A stretch of 64,000 bases of DNA from Tyzzerella sp. (GCA_017465565.1 JAFTWA010000019.1:1-64000); one strand, 5' to 3'; positions 48,674 through 57,942 are shown, counted from the stretch's first letter. The notes: generated from the sequence alone by a model not told the origin. Program-made: numbers and translations.

Positions 48674-49729
48674 ATGCTTTTAGAAAATCAATATCCCCTT
48701 TCTACATATCAAGATATTACTCCTCTTTGCAAGAATGGACATGTTATGTTGGTACAAAATGAGCGGGATGGAAAACTCTATGTAAAAAAACAATTACTTT
48801 GTTACAATTTGGATGTTTACTTGCATTTGCAAAAGAATCCAGTTAATAATACTCCGAATATTTATGGAATCTATCAAAAAGAGGCCTCTTCTTCGGAAGA
48901 CAATAACAACCTAATTGTTATTGAAGAATATTTGCCTGGTTCTACACTGGAAGAGCTTCTTGTGCAAAACGGCTGTTTTTCCGAAATGGAAACCATCGAT
49001 ATTGCTATGCAATTATGCAAAATTTTGATGGAACTGCATAAATCAAATCCCTCTATTATTCATAGAGATATCAAACCATCTAATTTGTTGATTTCTCCAG
49101 AAAAAACAGTCTATTTACTAGACTTTAATGCTGCTAAGCCAACAAGTACATCCATAGGCAGGGATACCACTCTTTTGGGAACTGCCGGCTTTGCAGCCCC
49201 AGAGCAGTATGGCTTTTCTGCCTCTTCTCCTCAGACAGACATTTATGCCGTCGGAGTATTAATTAATACACTGCTTATCGGCAAGCTTCCATCGGAACAA
49301 ATTGCTAATGGAAAATTAAAGCGTGTAATTCTCCACTGCCTGGAAATAAATCCGAAGGACCGTTACCACAATGTAAAAGAACTGTATTATGCGTTAAAAC
49401 GTGTTCGTGATGTATATTCCGAATTACTGCCTCCAGGCTTTCGTACCATGTGTTTGTATAAAATGTTAATTGCACTGGCCGGATATGCTTTCATCATTGC
49501 AGTGACCGTTTCTACGGAAATACTTGCATTTTTGTTTATCGGCATTCTAACTGTTGCTTTTTACTGTAATTATTTACATATACGGGACAAACTTCCTTTG
49601 ATAAATTCTCAACATAAAGCTTTGCGAATCATCGGATTCGTTCTTGCGCCTTTTATAATCTATTGGGGTGCTGTCATACTGATAGTCCTTTTTGAAGCAA
49701 TAGTCTCGATTCGTGTCTTTAATATATAA
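48674..49729 (+). CDS. Membrane-bound Ser/Thr protein kinase
   Basis: A 351-aa protein; ATG at 48674 after GGAGG. Kinase domain about 15-255: LYVKKQLL (Lys of subdomain II), EEYLPGSTLEELL hinge, the catalytic loop HRDIKPSNLL (about 131-140), DFNAAKPTS in place of DFG, and APEQYGF. Three membrane helices (about 262-345) follow; there are no PASTA repeats. DFN is usual in this bacterial subfamily. It likely phosphorylates the HTH protein encoded divergently, in answer to a membrane signal; that link is inferred. Confidence 0.88.
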   Translation: MLLENQYPLSTYQDITPLCKNGHVMLVQNERDGKLYVKKQLLCYNLDVYLHLQKNPVNNTPNIYGIYQKEASSSEDNNNLIVIEEYLPGSTLEELLVQNGCFSEMETIDIAMQLCKILMELHKSNPSIIHRDIKPSNLLISPEKTVYLLDFNAAKPTSTSIGRDTTLLGTAGFAAPEQYGFSASSPQTDIYAVGVLINTLLIGKLPSEQIANGKLKRVILHCLEINPKDRYHNVKELYYALKRVRDVYSELLPPGFRTMCLYKMLIALAGYAFIIAVTVSTEILAFLFIGILTVAFYCNYLHIRDKLPLINSQHKALRIIGFVLAPFIIYWGAVILIVLFEAIVSIRVFNI

Positions 49730-49732
49730 AAA

Positions 49733-49768
49733 CCTCAAAATGAGACTGTTTTCAGACTCATTTTGAGG
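49733..49768. terminator. Bidirectional terminator between kinase and glycosylase remnant
   Basis: CCTCAAAATGAG pairs with CTCATTTTGAGG around a 10-nt centre; TTTTTATAT follows on the minus strand, and TTAAATAT on the plus strand. Confidence 0.8.
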
Positions 49769-49908
49769 CTTAAATATCTAATTATCTTTCCTGCCCTGTT
49801 CTGATTTTCTCTTGATTTCACAGATGGAAAACTTCCCAAAATCAATATTTTCGATTTTTCATCATAAACCGGCTCAAATGTATGGGTTATATTTTGATAT
49901 TCTTGCAT
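49735..49908 (-). pseudogene. Truncated DNA-deoxyinosine/uracil glycosylase
   Basis: Reads MQEYQNITHTFEPVYDEKSK then ILILGSFPSVKSRE, the N-terminal 30-odd residues of the DNA-deoxyinosine glycosylase group of the uracil-DNA glycosylase superfamily (LILGSFPSVKSRE is the catalytic-motif start). After that the reading turns into unrelated NQNRAGKIIRYLSLK and stops within a terminator. About 130 residues are lost. The start has a good AGGAG. Confidence 0.75.
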
Positions 49909-49938
49909 GATAAATCTCCTAAAATCCAATCTTGAATG

Positions 49939-50427
49939 CTAATCCGCATTTCCACCAATTGGATTCACTTTGCCACTGTATTCCGTAACAGTAAGCTTAA
50001 TAACCGCAGTGCGTGGCACTACTGCTTTGTTATATTCGAAATTACGAGTTCTCTCATCACGATTCATGATGATATCGATTCCTTTGAATTTATCCTCGCC
50101 TTCTAAGAATTCGATATCAGCTTTACCCATAACACATTTATATCTCATAGTAACATCTTTCACCTTGTGAATGAGTTCCATCTTATGTCCGCAGTCCATT
50201 TCAAAAGAACATACACCATTCTTCTTCATCAATTCATACTTACGCCCTGCCATAGCTCCATGCAAATAAAAATAAATTTGCTCGTCTTCAATCACATACG
50301 CGAAATTCAATGGAACAATATACGGATAAATGTCATCATCAACTAAACCTATTCTAATAATCTCGCACTCATCGATGATTTGTTTTATCACTTCAAAATC
50401 TTTTACTTCTCTATCTTTTCTTCTCAT
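49939..50427 (-). CDS. Pyridoxamine 5'-phosphate oxidase-family flavoprotein (NimA-like)
   Basis: A 162-aa protein starting MRRKDREVKDFEVIKQIIDE; ATG at 50427 after GGGAGGC. CEIIRIGLVDDDIYPYIVPL (about 22-41), LHGAMAGRKYELMKKNGVCS and the C-terminal IKLTVTEYSGKVNPIGGNAD match the nitroimidazole-resistance (NimA-like) branch of the split-barrel FMN-binding family. It probably binds flavin and reduces nitro compounds or other substrates. Starts near the 3' end of the CPBP gene (33-base gap). Confidence 0.88.
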   Translation of the reverse strand: MRRKDREVKDFEVIKQIIDECEIIRIGLVDDDIYPYIVPLNFAYVIEDEQIYFYLHGAMAGRKYELMKKNGVCSFEMDCGHKMELIHKVKDVTMRYKCVMGKADIEFLEGEDKFKGIDIIMNRDERTRNFEYNKAVVPRTAVIKLTVTEYSGKVNPIGGNAD

Positions 50428-50459
50428 AATCTGCCTCCCATATTTATTTGCCTCTTTTT

Positions 50460-51134
50460 CTATATAATGCCAAACAAAATTAATCCAACTGTATTTATTG
50501 CAAAGTTCGCACACATATGTACCAACCACGATGGATAAATATTTTCGCATTTCTCATTCAAGAAATTGAAAATGCATCCGCCAAGAAACAACCCCAGCAT
50601 TGCTAATATATAAATAAAAATATTGAACCAGCCACTTGTCATTCCCACATGATACAAGGCAAACATTGCAGAACTGAATATGTAAGCAAATTTTTTACTT
50701 ACCTCCTGCTTCAGTATTAGAAATGCAAATCCGCGGAAGAAAAACTCCTCCAGTAATGAATTTACAAATGAGATATAAACCGCCACATATATAAAATTGT
50801 CTGCAGTAACACCTATACCGGAGGTCAAAGAATCTTTGATTTCTGATAAGTTAATATAAGCTCCAAATACAAAGTAGGCTGCCATAATAACTACAAAAAC
50901 CCCAGTTCCCAGCAGTAGTGCCAATAAGAAATCCTTTTTCTTTGGTACAAACAGTTTTTTTAAATATACATCTTTGCCTTTATAAATCAGGAAATATATC
51001 ATCGGTATCAGCAAAAATAATACAATCTTTATAATGGATTTGTATAAGTATGGCGGTAATATTACCCCATCAACGAAACACATCACTAACGTTGAAAATA
51101 TTACCGATGCAGTAACATAATTCTTTGCACTCAT
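50460..51134 (-). CDS. CPBP family intramembrane glutamic endopeptidase
   Basis: A 224-aa protein starting MSAKNYVTASVIFSTLVMCF; ATG at 51134 after GGAGGAGA. Around six to seven membrane helices. The CPBP/Rce1 motif 1 NSLLEEFFFRGFAFLIL (about 139-155) and motif 2 FALYHVGMTS (about 173-182) hold the catalytic Glu pair and His. Members protect against self-made bacteriocins or process peptides. A PPOX gene follows on the same strand. Confidence 0.88.
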   Translation of the reverse strand: MSAKNYVTASVIFSTLVMCFVDGVILPPYLYKSIIKIVLFLLIPMIYFLIYKGKDVYLKKLFVPKKKDFLLALLLGTGVFVVIMAAYFVFGAYINLSEIKDSLTSGIGVTADNFIYVAVYISFVNSLLEEFFFRGFAFLILKQEVSKKFAYIFSSAMFALYHVGMTSGWFNIFIYILAMLGLFLGGCIFNFLNEKCENIYPSWLVHMCANFAINTVGLILFGII

Positions 51135-51179
51135 GCGAACTCTCCTCCGTAAGTACTTCTCTTTGACATCTTTAATCAT

Positions 51180-51688
51180 TACTTTAATAGATAATCTCCT
51201 CTTTGTAAAAATTCAGTTATTCACAACTTTACGAAATTGGAATTTGTGGATGTAATTGCTTCGAGTTTTGAACTGATTTGCTGACTTCTGAGGTCTGCTT
51301 GGTTTAACAACGCCTAGATTCCTAAAAATATTCACATCTATCTGTCGTATTTTCAATTTGAAACTGTTGTCGGGCAGACAGAAGTTTACTTTATAATATT
51401 TATAGACGCTTATTTTAAGCAAATGTGCGCGTTTTTGGTATGTTTGCGTGTAATTTCAACACTTTCTGACATATAGAATTATTTTTTTTAATATTTCTAG
51501 GCGTTTTTGTGTCGTAACATGACCGAATATTGACGTCTAGAAAAGGGCTTTTATATGTTTCTGTATGACAAAGCTAAATATTTTTTAGCTAAGTTGGTCT
51601 CGGCTCCCGCAAATTACTTCAAGTCCAAATAATTGAAGGGATGCAAACACAACAATACCAATAGATGCAATAAATCTAACAGCCAAAA
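51180..51688. other. Intergenic region without recognisable gene
   Basis: AT-rich. A minus-strand frame at 51213-51422 has no ribosome binding site and no family resemblance. AGCTAA and TTAGCT (about 51572-51589) form a small hairpin. Part of it may be the remains of an inserted element, but no ends or transposase pieces were identified. Confidence 0.4.
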
Positions 51689-52189
51689 TCAATATTCCCC
51701 TGTATTTCTAACTTTTTGAAATGCCAGACGCTCATCCCCATCCGCCAGATAAATAATGCCACAATAACAAAAACCATTCTTCTTTAATGTATTCTGCATT
51801 ACTGCATTATCATGGTGTGTATCTATTTTTAAATTGCCACATTGCTCAAACGCCCAGTTCAGGCAAAAACTACCGACACCTTTTACAGTGCCAGCAGAAG
51901 CAATTCTATGAACCACGCCGTAAGGCTCATCATTCATCCATGCGCCATCATATATCTTAACATAAGTAGGATCTACGCCTTCCAAATAATAAAATGTTGC
52001 TGCTATTACGCCATCTTCAACGCACACATAGCTGTGACCATTTTTTATATCTTCCTCTATGGTTTCCCGCGCCGGCTTTGATGTTCCCCATTGATTTGGA
52101 TTCCCTTGCTCCGCCATAAACTTTCTGGCACGGGCAAATATTTTCATGATGTCATCTAATTCTGAAATACTGGCTTTTCTAACTTCCAT
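51689..52189 (-). CDS. GNAT family N-acetyltransferase
   Basis: A 166-aa protein starting MEVRKASISELDDIMKIFAR. KFMAEQGNPNQWGTSKPARE (about 24-43) is a stretch typical of a GNAT subgroup in gut Firmicutes; VVHRIASAGTVKGVGSFCLN takes the place of the acetyl-CoA loop, and THHDNAVMQNTLKKNGFCYC is the C-terminal motif. Substrate unknown. 23 bases after the broken methyltransferase gene. Confidence 0.85.
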   Translation of the reverse strand: MEVRKASISELDDIMKIFARARKFMAEQGNPNQWGTSKPARETIEEDIKNGHSYVCVEDGVIAATFYYLEGVDPTYVKIYDGAWMNDEPYGVVHRIASAGTVKGVGSFCLNWAFEQCGNLKIDTHHDNAVMQNTLKKNGFCYCGIIYLADGDERLAFQKVRNTGEY

Positions 52190-52212
52190 CTTACTTTCCT
52201 CTTACTTCTAAA

Positions 52213-53059
52213 TTAATTTTCAAGCTTCTGGGCCACACATTCCATATGCCGATTGTCTGTACCACAGCATCCGCCCCATATTTTAATTCTACTAACTTCA
52301 CGCAATCTTATCATCTCGTCGGCGAATACATCTGGTTCTGAACACTTCAAATCAACAGAATTGTCTAATTCTGCGTAAGATAGTGGTGACGTATTTGCTT
52401 GGATTCCCCAGAATCGTTCTTTAACTATTTGATTGTCATTAAATGGTTGAGCCAACGCTTCAATTACAATACTTGGATGAACACAGTTTGACATATAACA
52501 AGCAGGTGCAACCTTTGTTATTTTATCAATATATTGTATAGCATCTGCTATGGTTGTTCCATCAATCAGCTTTCCATCCTTTTGAATTGTGAAACTAATA
52601 ATGTAAGGTAATCCCGTAGATTCCATCGCTCTCGCCATGCCTGCCGCCTCAGATAATACTGGCATAATTCCTGCATAAAGGAAATCTGCCTTTGCATCCC
52701 ATAAGACCGCCAACATACATTTCAATTCCGCTATTCTTTTGCATATTTCTCAAAAAATTAACATTGTCCGCAATAATCGAATCTGGACAATCTGCGCATT
52801 GCACTCTCTCGTAGTTTGCACGTCGAGTTGGAGTTGTCGCTATAAATGGCAGCTTATATTTGCGTGCTATATCAATATATTCATTCCATAAATTTGCTAG
52901 AGCAACAGCACCTTTTTCATCATAAATCAGCTTTGCCATCGCAACATGCTCATCAAAAGTTAATCCATATTCTCGCTTTAGGCGTTCCCCAAGAGCGCCT
53001 TCCATAAGTATATTATTATTTCGTTTTATACATTTTCTGAAATTTGTAGTTGCGCTCAT
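52213..53059 (-). pseudogene. Homocysteine S-methyltransferase family gene, frameshifted with internal deletion
   Basis: Frame 1 (to about 52700) reads NNNILMEGALGERLKREYGL, IYDEKGAVALANLWNEYIDI, LPFIATTPTRRANYERV and ends at YVGGLMGCKG. Frame 2 takes over at DFLYAGIMPVLSEAAGMARA, with SFTIQKDGKLIDGTTIADAI, CYMSNCVHP and the zinc-binding KIWGGCCGTDNRHMECVA at the end. Between YVGGLMGCKG and DFLYAGIMP family members have about 40 more residues, so one deletion removed them and changed the frame. Both zinc-site motifs survive, yet no full protein can be made. Confidence 0.8.
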
Positions 53060-53077
53060 TATAATTGCTCCAATCTT

Positions 53078-53554
53078 CTAAACAACAATATCCTTCAATT
53101 CAAAATTTACTACCTTCTTCAAATTCTCCAAAGAAACCTGAACCTGATAGCCGATTTTCCCTGCACTAAATATAATCGTATCAAAATTCTCAGCCGACAC
53201 ATCAATTGTGGTTTTAAATTGTTTCTTCATTCCAATTGGAGAACAGCCGCCATGAATATATCCTGTTAATGGCAAAAGTTCTTTTGACTTAATCATACTA
53301 ATGTTTTTTTCACCAACTGCTTTCGCAGCTTTTTTCAAATCTAATTCTTTGTTAACTGGAATCACGAAAACGAAATTATTTTTTGAACTCCCAATTGTAA
53401 CTAACGTTTTAAACACTTGATTAGGATTTTGATTTAAAACACTTGCAACCTCAATACCGCTAGTAACTCCTGAATCCACATAATTATAGCTTTCATACGG
53501 AATCTTCTTTTGCTCCAGCACGCGCATCACATTTGTCTTTTCATTCTTACTCAT
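53078..53554 (-). CDS. ybaK: Cys-tRNA(Pro) deacylase (YbaK/EbsC family)
   Basis: A 158-aa protein starting MSKNEKTNVMRVLEQKKIPY. Motifs are SYNYVDSGVTSGIEVASVLN, NQVFKTLVTIGSSKNNFVFV (with the functional Lys), GYIHGGCSPIGMKKQF and a C-terminal AGKIGYQVQVSLENL. It removes cysteine from mischarged tRNA-Pro. Full family length. Overlaps the HIT gene by 8 bases. Confidence 0.92.
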   Translation of the reverse strand: MSKNEKTNVMRVLEQKKIPYESYNYVDSGVTSGIEVASVLNQNPNQVFKTLVTIGSSKNNFVFVIPVNKELDLKKAAKAVGEKNISMIKSKELLPLTGYIHGGCSPIGMKKQFKTTIDVSAENFDTIIFSAGKIGYQVQVSLENLKKVVNFELKDIVV

Positions 53555-54023
53555 AATTAACTAACCCAACTAATTTTTCCAACTCTTCAAGTAATTTTGA
53601 TTTCATTATATCTAATTCTACATCAGAAGGACGATTATCATCGCTATACATTTTTTCCATTGGATACCACCAAACTGGTCCTTTTCCGTTATTTCCATAG
53701 TTTTCTATGTCACCACTTACTCTTGGAAATAAATGCCAATGCAGATGTGTATCTCCATTTCCTAGCAACTCATAGTTCATTTTCTCTGCACCAAAAGCAT
53801 TTGCCACTGCTTCTGCTACAATAGACATTTCCTCTAAAAATCTCATTTTTACAGAATGGTCTAACTGAAACAATTCTGTTTTATGCTCTTTACAAAGAAA
53901 TAAAGAATAGCCTTTAAAATGCTGATTATCTCCAACAACTACATAACCTGTTTCTAATTCTTTTACGAAATAAGGATTATTGCCATCTTTAATCATCTTA
54001 ATCCTGTCACAAATAAAGCACAT
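53547..54023 (-). CDS. HIT family protein
   Basis: A 158-aa protein with CFICDRIKMIKDG at the start (CxxC zinc pair) and the histidine triad HLHWHLFPR (about 91-99). Members hydrolyse nucleotidyl or diadenosine phosphates. The C-terminal WWYPMEKMYSDDNRPSDVEL is seen in the larger Firmicute forms. It is the first gene of a pair with ybaK. Confidence 0.9.
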   Translation of the reverse strand: MCFICDRIKMIKDGNNPYFVKELETGYVVVGDNQHFKGYSLFLCKEHKTELFQLDHSVKMRFLEEMSIVAEAVANAFGAEKMNYELLGNGDTHLHWHLFPRVSGDIENYGNNGKGPVWWYPMEKMYSDDNRPSDVELDIMKSKLLEELEKLVGLVNYE

Positions 54024-54056
54024 AATTGACCTCCATTATACATCTCAAGATTTTCC

Positions 54057-54599
54057 TTATAATCTTTTCATCATCCAATATACATCTGCATATGTACCAT
54101 CTTTATACTTCATATTATTAGGCATTGTTCCATAAATCTCAAACCCCATTTTTTTATACAAGGCAATTGCTCTCTCATTGTCTGCCACAACCTCCAGTTC
54201 GATTTGTTCCAATCCCTTTTCCTTTGCTACTGCAACTAACTTTTCAATCATTGCCCGCCCAATACCCATTCCTGTGTATTTCTGAAAAAGGGCTATTCCC
54301 ATCCTGGCACGATGTCTATATCTACTTAAATCCATCCCCATGAGAGAACAATTTCCAACATATTCCCCATCTAGAAAACCTATAATTAGCAAATTACTTT
54401 CAGAGTTGTTATTTTTTTTAATAAATTCCTTTTCTTGCTCTAATGTAAGTGTAATTTCTTCTGGCTCTTTCACGAGAAACCTTGTCTCACCGCATGTCAC
54501 ACGCAAATAATCCAGAAGCATCTCTGCATCATCCTCAGTGGCATTGCGAAGTAACACTTCATGTCCTCTTACATTTACTATCTCTTCATTAATACGCAT
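54057..54599 (-). CDS. GNAT family N-acetyltransferase (RimI-like)
   Basis: A 180-aa protein starting MRINEEIVNVRGHEVLLRNA. The acetyl-CoA loop is LFQKYTGMGIGRAMIEKLVA (about 111-130) and the end is ALYKKMGFEIYGTMPNNMKY, close to the many Firmicute ribosomal-protein-type GNAT enzymes. Substrate unknown. Followed by the HIT gene after 33 bases. Confidence 0.88.
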   Translation of the reverse strand: MRINEEIVNVRGHEVLLRNATEDDAEMLLDYLRVTCGETRFLVKEPEEITLTLEQEKEFIKKNNNSESNLLIIGFLDGEYVGNCSLMGMDLSRYRHRARMGIALFQKYTGMGIGRAMIEKLVAVAKEKGLEQIELEVVADNERAIALYKKMGFEIYGTMPNNMKYKDGTYADVYWMMKRL

Positions 54600-54816
54600 T
54601 CTCTCAACTCCTTTTCATTCTCAACTATAGGAGAATTGTAACATTCTCTTCTTCTTTTGTCTATTCTATCGGCAACGCTATTAACGTTAATCCCAATGGA
54701 TTCAAGATTTCATCCTTTTTCGAATTAACAACATAAAAATCAAGTAACTTCCATTTCTTTCTCTCCTTTCTACTAAGTTAGTACCAAAAAGTGTCTGTTC
54801 GTTACAAAATATATGA

Positions 54817-54844
54817 TATAATGGTTTTATTATATATTACCATT
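54817..54844 (+). promoter_or_regulatory. Extended -10 region with inverted repeat upstream of the acetyltransferase gene
   Basis: TATAAT at 54817-54822 but a poor -35. AATGGT-N13-ACCATT (54820-54844) straddles the expected transcription start and could be an operator. Confidence 0.45.
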
Positions 54845-54891
54845 ACTCTAGGTTTTTAGGTAAATAATTTATCTACAAGGAGACTAAAGCT

Positions 54892-55494
54892 ATGAACATA
54901 AAAGAAAAAATGCACAACTGCCAGCTATATTATCCTAGCGGCGAAGAAATCATGAAAGAACAGACCGCATGCCTTGAAAAACTCTATGATTTCAACGCAA
55001 CCCGTCCACTTGAAGGTGAAAAACGTACTAAAATGCTAAAAGAAATGTTTGCGGAAATCGGTGACGACTGCTATATCGAACCACCTCTGCATTCCAATTG
55101 GGGCGGACATCATGTACATTTTGGTAAAAATGTATATGCAAATTTCAATCTGACACTTGTTGATGACACACATATTTATGTAGGTGACTACACTATGTTC
55201 GGCCCAAATGTCATTGTTGCCACCGCTGGACATCCTATCTTACCTGAGCTTCGCCAGCAAGGCTATCAGTACAATGCCCCTGTTCACATTGGAAAGAACT
55301 GCTGGATTGGCGCCGGGGTTATCATAGTTCCTGGCGTGACCATAGGTGATAATGTTGTAGTTGGCGCAGGCAGTATTGTTACAAAGGATTTGCCAGACAA
55401 TGTAGTGGCAGTTGGAAATCCATGTAAAGTACTGCGTGAAGTCAACGAACACGACAGGGAATACTATTTTAAGAATCACAAAATAGACCTGTAA
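54892..55494 (+). CDS. Maltose/galactoside O-acetyltransferase (LacA/Maa type)
   Basis: A 200-aa hexapeptide-repeat protein. After an N-terminal helical part (about 1-60, with EQTACLEKLYDFNATRP) the left-handed beta helix holds PPLHSNWGGHHVHFGKNVYA (about 64-83), the catalytic His in ATAGHP (about 110-115), KNCWIGAGVIIVPGVTIGDN and GAGSIVTKDLPDNVVAVGNP. It moves acetyl from acetyl-CoA to a sugar hydroxyl. AAGGAG precedes the ATG. Confidence 0.93.
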   Translation: MNIKEKMHNCQLYYPSGEEIMKEQTACLEKLYDFNATRPLEGEKRTKMLKEMFAEIGDDCYIEPPLHSNWGGHHVHFGKNVYANFNLTLVDDTHIYVGDYTMFGPNVIVATAGHPILPELRQQGYQYNAPVHIGKNCWIGAGVIIVPGVTIGDNVVVGAGSIVTKDLPDNVVAVGNPCKVLREVNEHDREYYFKNHKIDL

Positions 55495-55503
55495 ACACAA
55501 TAA

Positions 55504-55546
55504 TGCTGTCACATTTGCGATAAAATCGTAAATATGACAGCACTTT
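55504..55546. terminator. Bidirectional terminator after the O-acetyltransferase gene
   Basis: TGCTGTCA and TGACAGCA form a stem with a long AT-rich loop, followed by CTTTTCT on the plus strand and TTATTGTG on the minus strand; it separates two convergent genes. Confidence 0.65.
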
Positions 55547-55547
55547 T

Positions 55548-56732
55548 CTAATTGGTGGCTGTTTCAATAGCCATTATAATCTTTTCCGCAGCTTCTAGAC
55601 TTCCTCCGCATTTATAGAAACTCTCGGCAATAGTCTTTACATTCTTCTTATAAACTGAACTACGAATCACTTCTTCAACCGCATTCCTAATAGAAGTCAC
55701 TGTATTTGATTTCAAATAAACTCCAGCACCCAGTTCATTCACACGATATGCCACACCCTTTTGCTCATTTGTTTGAGGGAACATAACGAGTGGCACTTGG
55801 TAATATAAGGCCTCATTCACGCTATTCATTCCACAATGAGTAATAAAGACATCAGCCCTTTGTAAGATTTCTATTTGATTCACACTTGCAAAAATTTCTA
55901 TATTACTCGAAATTCCTTTAAAAGCAGACAAATCAACCGTATTTCCGACTGACATAATCACTTTCATTTCAGAATCTTTAAACGCCTCTATACAATTCAA
56001 ATAAAATGGCATCATTTGATTGTTTACTGTTCCCAGCGAAATATAAACTGTCTTAACGTCATCTCTTGCCACTTCATAATCCAACTTAGCAATAGAAGGA
56101 CCAACGAAAGAGTATTTATCTGAAAAGGTTTCACTACATGGCTGAAATTCTGGAGATGTATAGACAATCGTATTCGTCTCGTTATCATTTTGAATAATAT
56201 CTAAAACATTTCGGACAGGATACCCTTTCTCCTGCAATTTCTTAATATGCCTTTTTGCCTTAGACATTTGAAATAGCACCTTAATAAGTCCCCATATACT
56301 TTGCTTCATAATCTTAGACGAGTACTGATTAAATGCAAAAGTCGTCGTTGAAGAAACAAATGGTATATCTAACTTAAGTGCAATGAGCTTACCCCATAAT
56401 GCCATGGAATCTGCAACAATACAATCTGGCTGCCATGCTTTCATGTCTTCGAGAAGAGCTTCGTCCATGGCGAGCGTGGAATTTACAAGGACTTCAACAG
56501 CAAAATCGATGTCCGTTGCAATTCTCTTGCCATCCTTCGGTGATAGCTGCTCTTGGCAATCATACCGGTCGCATGAGATGAATACAGCACCAGTAGTTTC
56601 GATTTTTTCTTTCATCATGTCATAGGAATAGTATCGCACTTCATGCCCTAGTCTGATTAATTCTTTTACAACTTCAAGTGTTGGATTAGTGTGCCCATGT
56701 GCCGGGATACAAAAGAAAGCTATTTTACTCAT
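55548..56732 (-). CDS. Macrolide-type family 1 glycosyltransferase
   Basis: A 394-aa protein starting MSKIAFFCIPAHGHTNPTLE, the standard start of macrolide/UDP-glucosyltransferases (GT1, MGT). The acceptor domain covers the first half (CIVADSMALWGKLIALKLDI); the donor site ADVFITHCGMNSVNEALYYQ then VPLVMFPQTNEQ is in the second half (about 295-330). It puts a hexose on a small hydroxylated acceptor, for example a macrolide, giving tolerance. It begins 8 bases inside the gene for the XRE-AbrB regulator. Confidence 0.9.
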   Translation of the reverse strand: MSKIAFFCIPAHGHTNPTLEVVKELIRLGHEVRYYSYDMMKEKIETTGAVFISCDRYDCQEQLSPKDGKRIATDIDFAVEVLVNSTLAMDEALLEDMKAWQPDCIVADSMALWGKLIALKLDIPFVSSTTTFAFNQYSSKIMKQSIWGLIKVLFQMSKAKRHIKKLQEKGYPVRNVLDIIQNDNETNTIVYTSPEFQPCSETFSDKYSFVGPSIAKLDYEVARDDVKTVYISLGTVNNQMMPFYLNCIEAFKDSEMKVIMSVGNTVDLSAFKGISSNIEIFASVNQIEILQRADVFITHCGMNSVNEALYYQVPLVMFPQTNEQKGVAYRVNELGAGVYLKSNTVTSIRNAVEEVIRSSVYKKNVKTIAESFYKCGGSLEAAEKIIMAIETATN

Positions 56733-57153
56733 TGTTTTCATCTCCATTTTGCATTTGATTTAACATCTCTAATATAGCTGCCTCTTTAATGATAGCCAGC
56801 CCTTGCTCTTCATCTCCCAGTATCACTAATCTTTCACCTGGATTTATGTCAAATACCTTTCTCGCTTTATACGGAATCACAATCTGCCCCTTATCTCCAA
56901 CTGTGACCATACCGAAAATATGCTTCCCTTTTGGAGGAACATTCAGTTTGTAATCTTTTTGGGAATAGTTAACAAGCGAATCCAGTGTAACGTCATATAA
57001 CTCTGCTAACTGGGCACATTTTTCTATATCTGGTAAGGTTTCTCCGTTCTCCCACTTTGCCAATGCCTGACGAGAAACTCCAACTTTCTCAGCCACCTCT
57101 TCCTGCGTAAATTGATTTAGTTTTCGCAATGAATATAAGTTATCACTAATCAA
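56725..57153 (-). CDS. XRE-AbrB fusion regulator
   Basis: A 142-aa protein with a TTG start at 57153, set by AAAGGTGGG. Residues 1-60 are an XRE helix-turn-helix (LYSLRKLNQFTQEEVAEKVG, SRQALAKWENGETLPDIEKC), residues 80-125 an AbrB/SpoVT swapped-hairpin domain (GMVTVGDKGQIVIPYKARKV then FDINPGERLVILGD). Proteins with this mix are common regulators in Clostridia. Likely controls the glycosyltransferase gene that overlaps its end. Confidence 0.88.
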   Translation of the reverse strand: MISDNLYSLRKLNQFTQEEVAEKVGVSRQALAKWENGETLPDIEKCAQLAELYDVTLDSLVNYSQKDYKLNVPPKGKHIFGMVTVGDKGQIVIPYKARKVFDINPGERLVILGDEEQGLAIIKEAAILEMLNQMQNGDENNE

Positions 57154-57314
57154 AGTAATCCCACCTTTGTTATGTTTTTTTACATTATACATTATCAAGG
57201 CGGGGTTATCTATCAACAAAAAATAACATAAATCCCAATAGATGTTATAATTTGTTGCATATGAAATATAAAAAGAGGCTGTTGCAAAATAAAAATCATA
57301 ATATGCGATTTTAT

Positions 57315-57340
57315 CCACCACTTTTTGTGGTGGTTTTTTT
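57315..57340 (+). terminator. Terminator in the left arm of the inverted-repeat element
   Basis: CCACCAC, TTTTT, GTGGTGG, then TTTTTTT. It stops plus-strand transcripts entering the element from the left. Confidence 0.75.
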
Positions 57341-57915
57341 GTGTAAACACAAGAAATTGAAGGGCAGCTTTCCATATGCAATATTTTTGATGTTCCACGG
57401 ATGAAAATTCTTTGTTTTGAGCAGATTTTCCTCCTTTTTTAGGCCGTATTTTCCGTATACAAGATAATTGGCTTCTGACGTTAAAGTTTTGAGGCAAAAT
57501 CTATGCATAGTGAAGAAGATTTTTTACATATGGAAAATGAATCTTTTTAAAATATTTCAGCAACCTTCATCCGTAGAAGTACATCTGCAGTCTTTCGTTG
57601 ATTTTCTTACAACCTTGTGAGACAAAAAGTCAGTTGTTCAAAGCTCGTTCAAACAGTCACAAATTTCCGAGGCAAAATATGCGTTCAAATTCTGGCTGTG
57701 CGTTTGCAAAAAGATTCATTTTCCATATGTAAAAAATCTTCTTCACTATGCATAGATTTTGCCTCAAAACTTTACCGTCAGAAACCAATTATCTTGTATA
57801 CGGAAAATACGGCCTAAAAAAGGAGGAAAATCTACTCAAAACTAGGAATTTTCATCTGCGGAACATCAAAAATATTGCATATGGAAAGCTGCCCTTCAAT
57901 TTCTTGTGTTTACAC

Positions 57916-57942
57916 AAAAAAACCACCACAAAAAGTGGTGGA
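57916..57942 (-). terminator. Terminator in the right arm, also likely ending the prfA operon
   Basis: The mirror copy of the left-arm terminator; on the minus strand CCACCAC, TTTTT, GTGGTGG, then TTTTTTT. It lies about 75 bases after the prfA stop and stops minus-strand transcripts entering from the right. Confidence 0.75.

Noticed and set aside
51213..51422. 69-codon minus-strand frame in the intergenic region
   Set aside because: No ribosome binding site, atypical composition and no recognisable motif.
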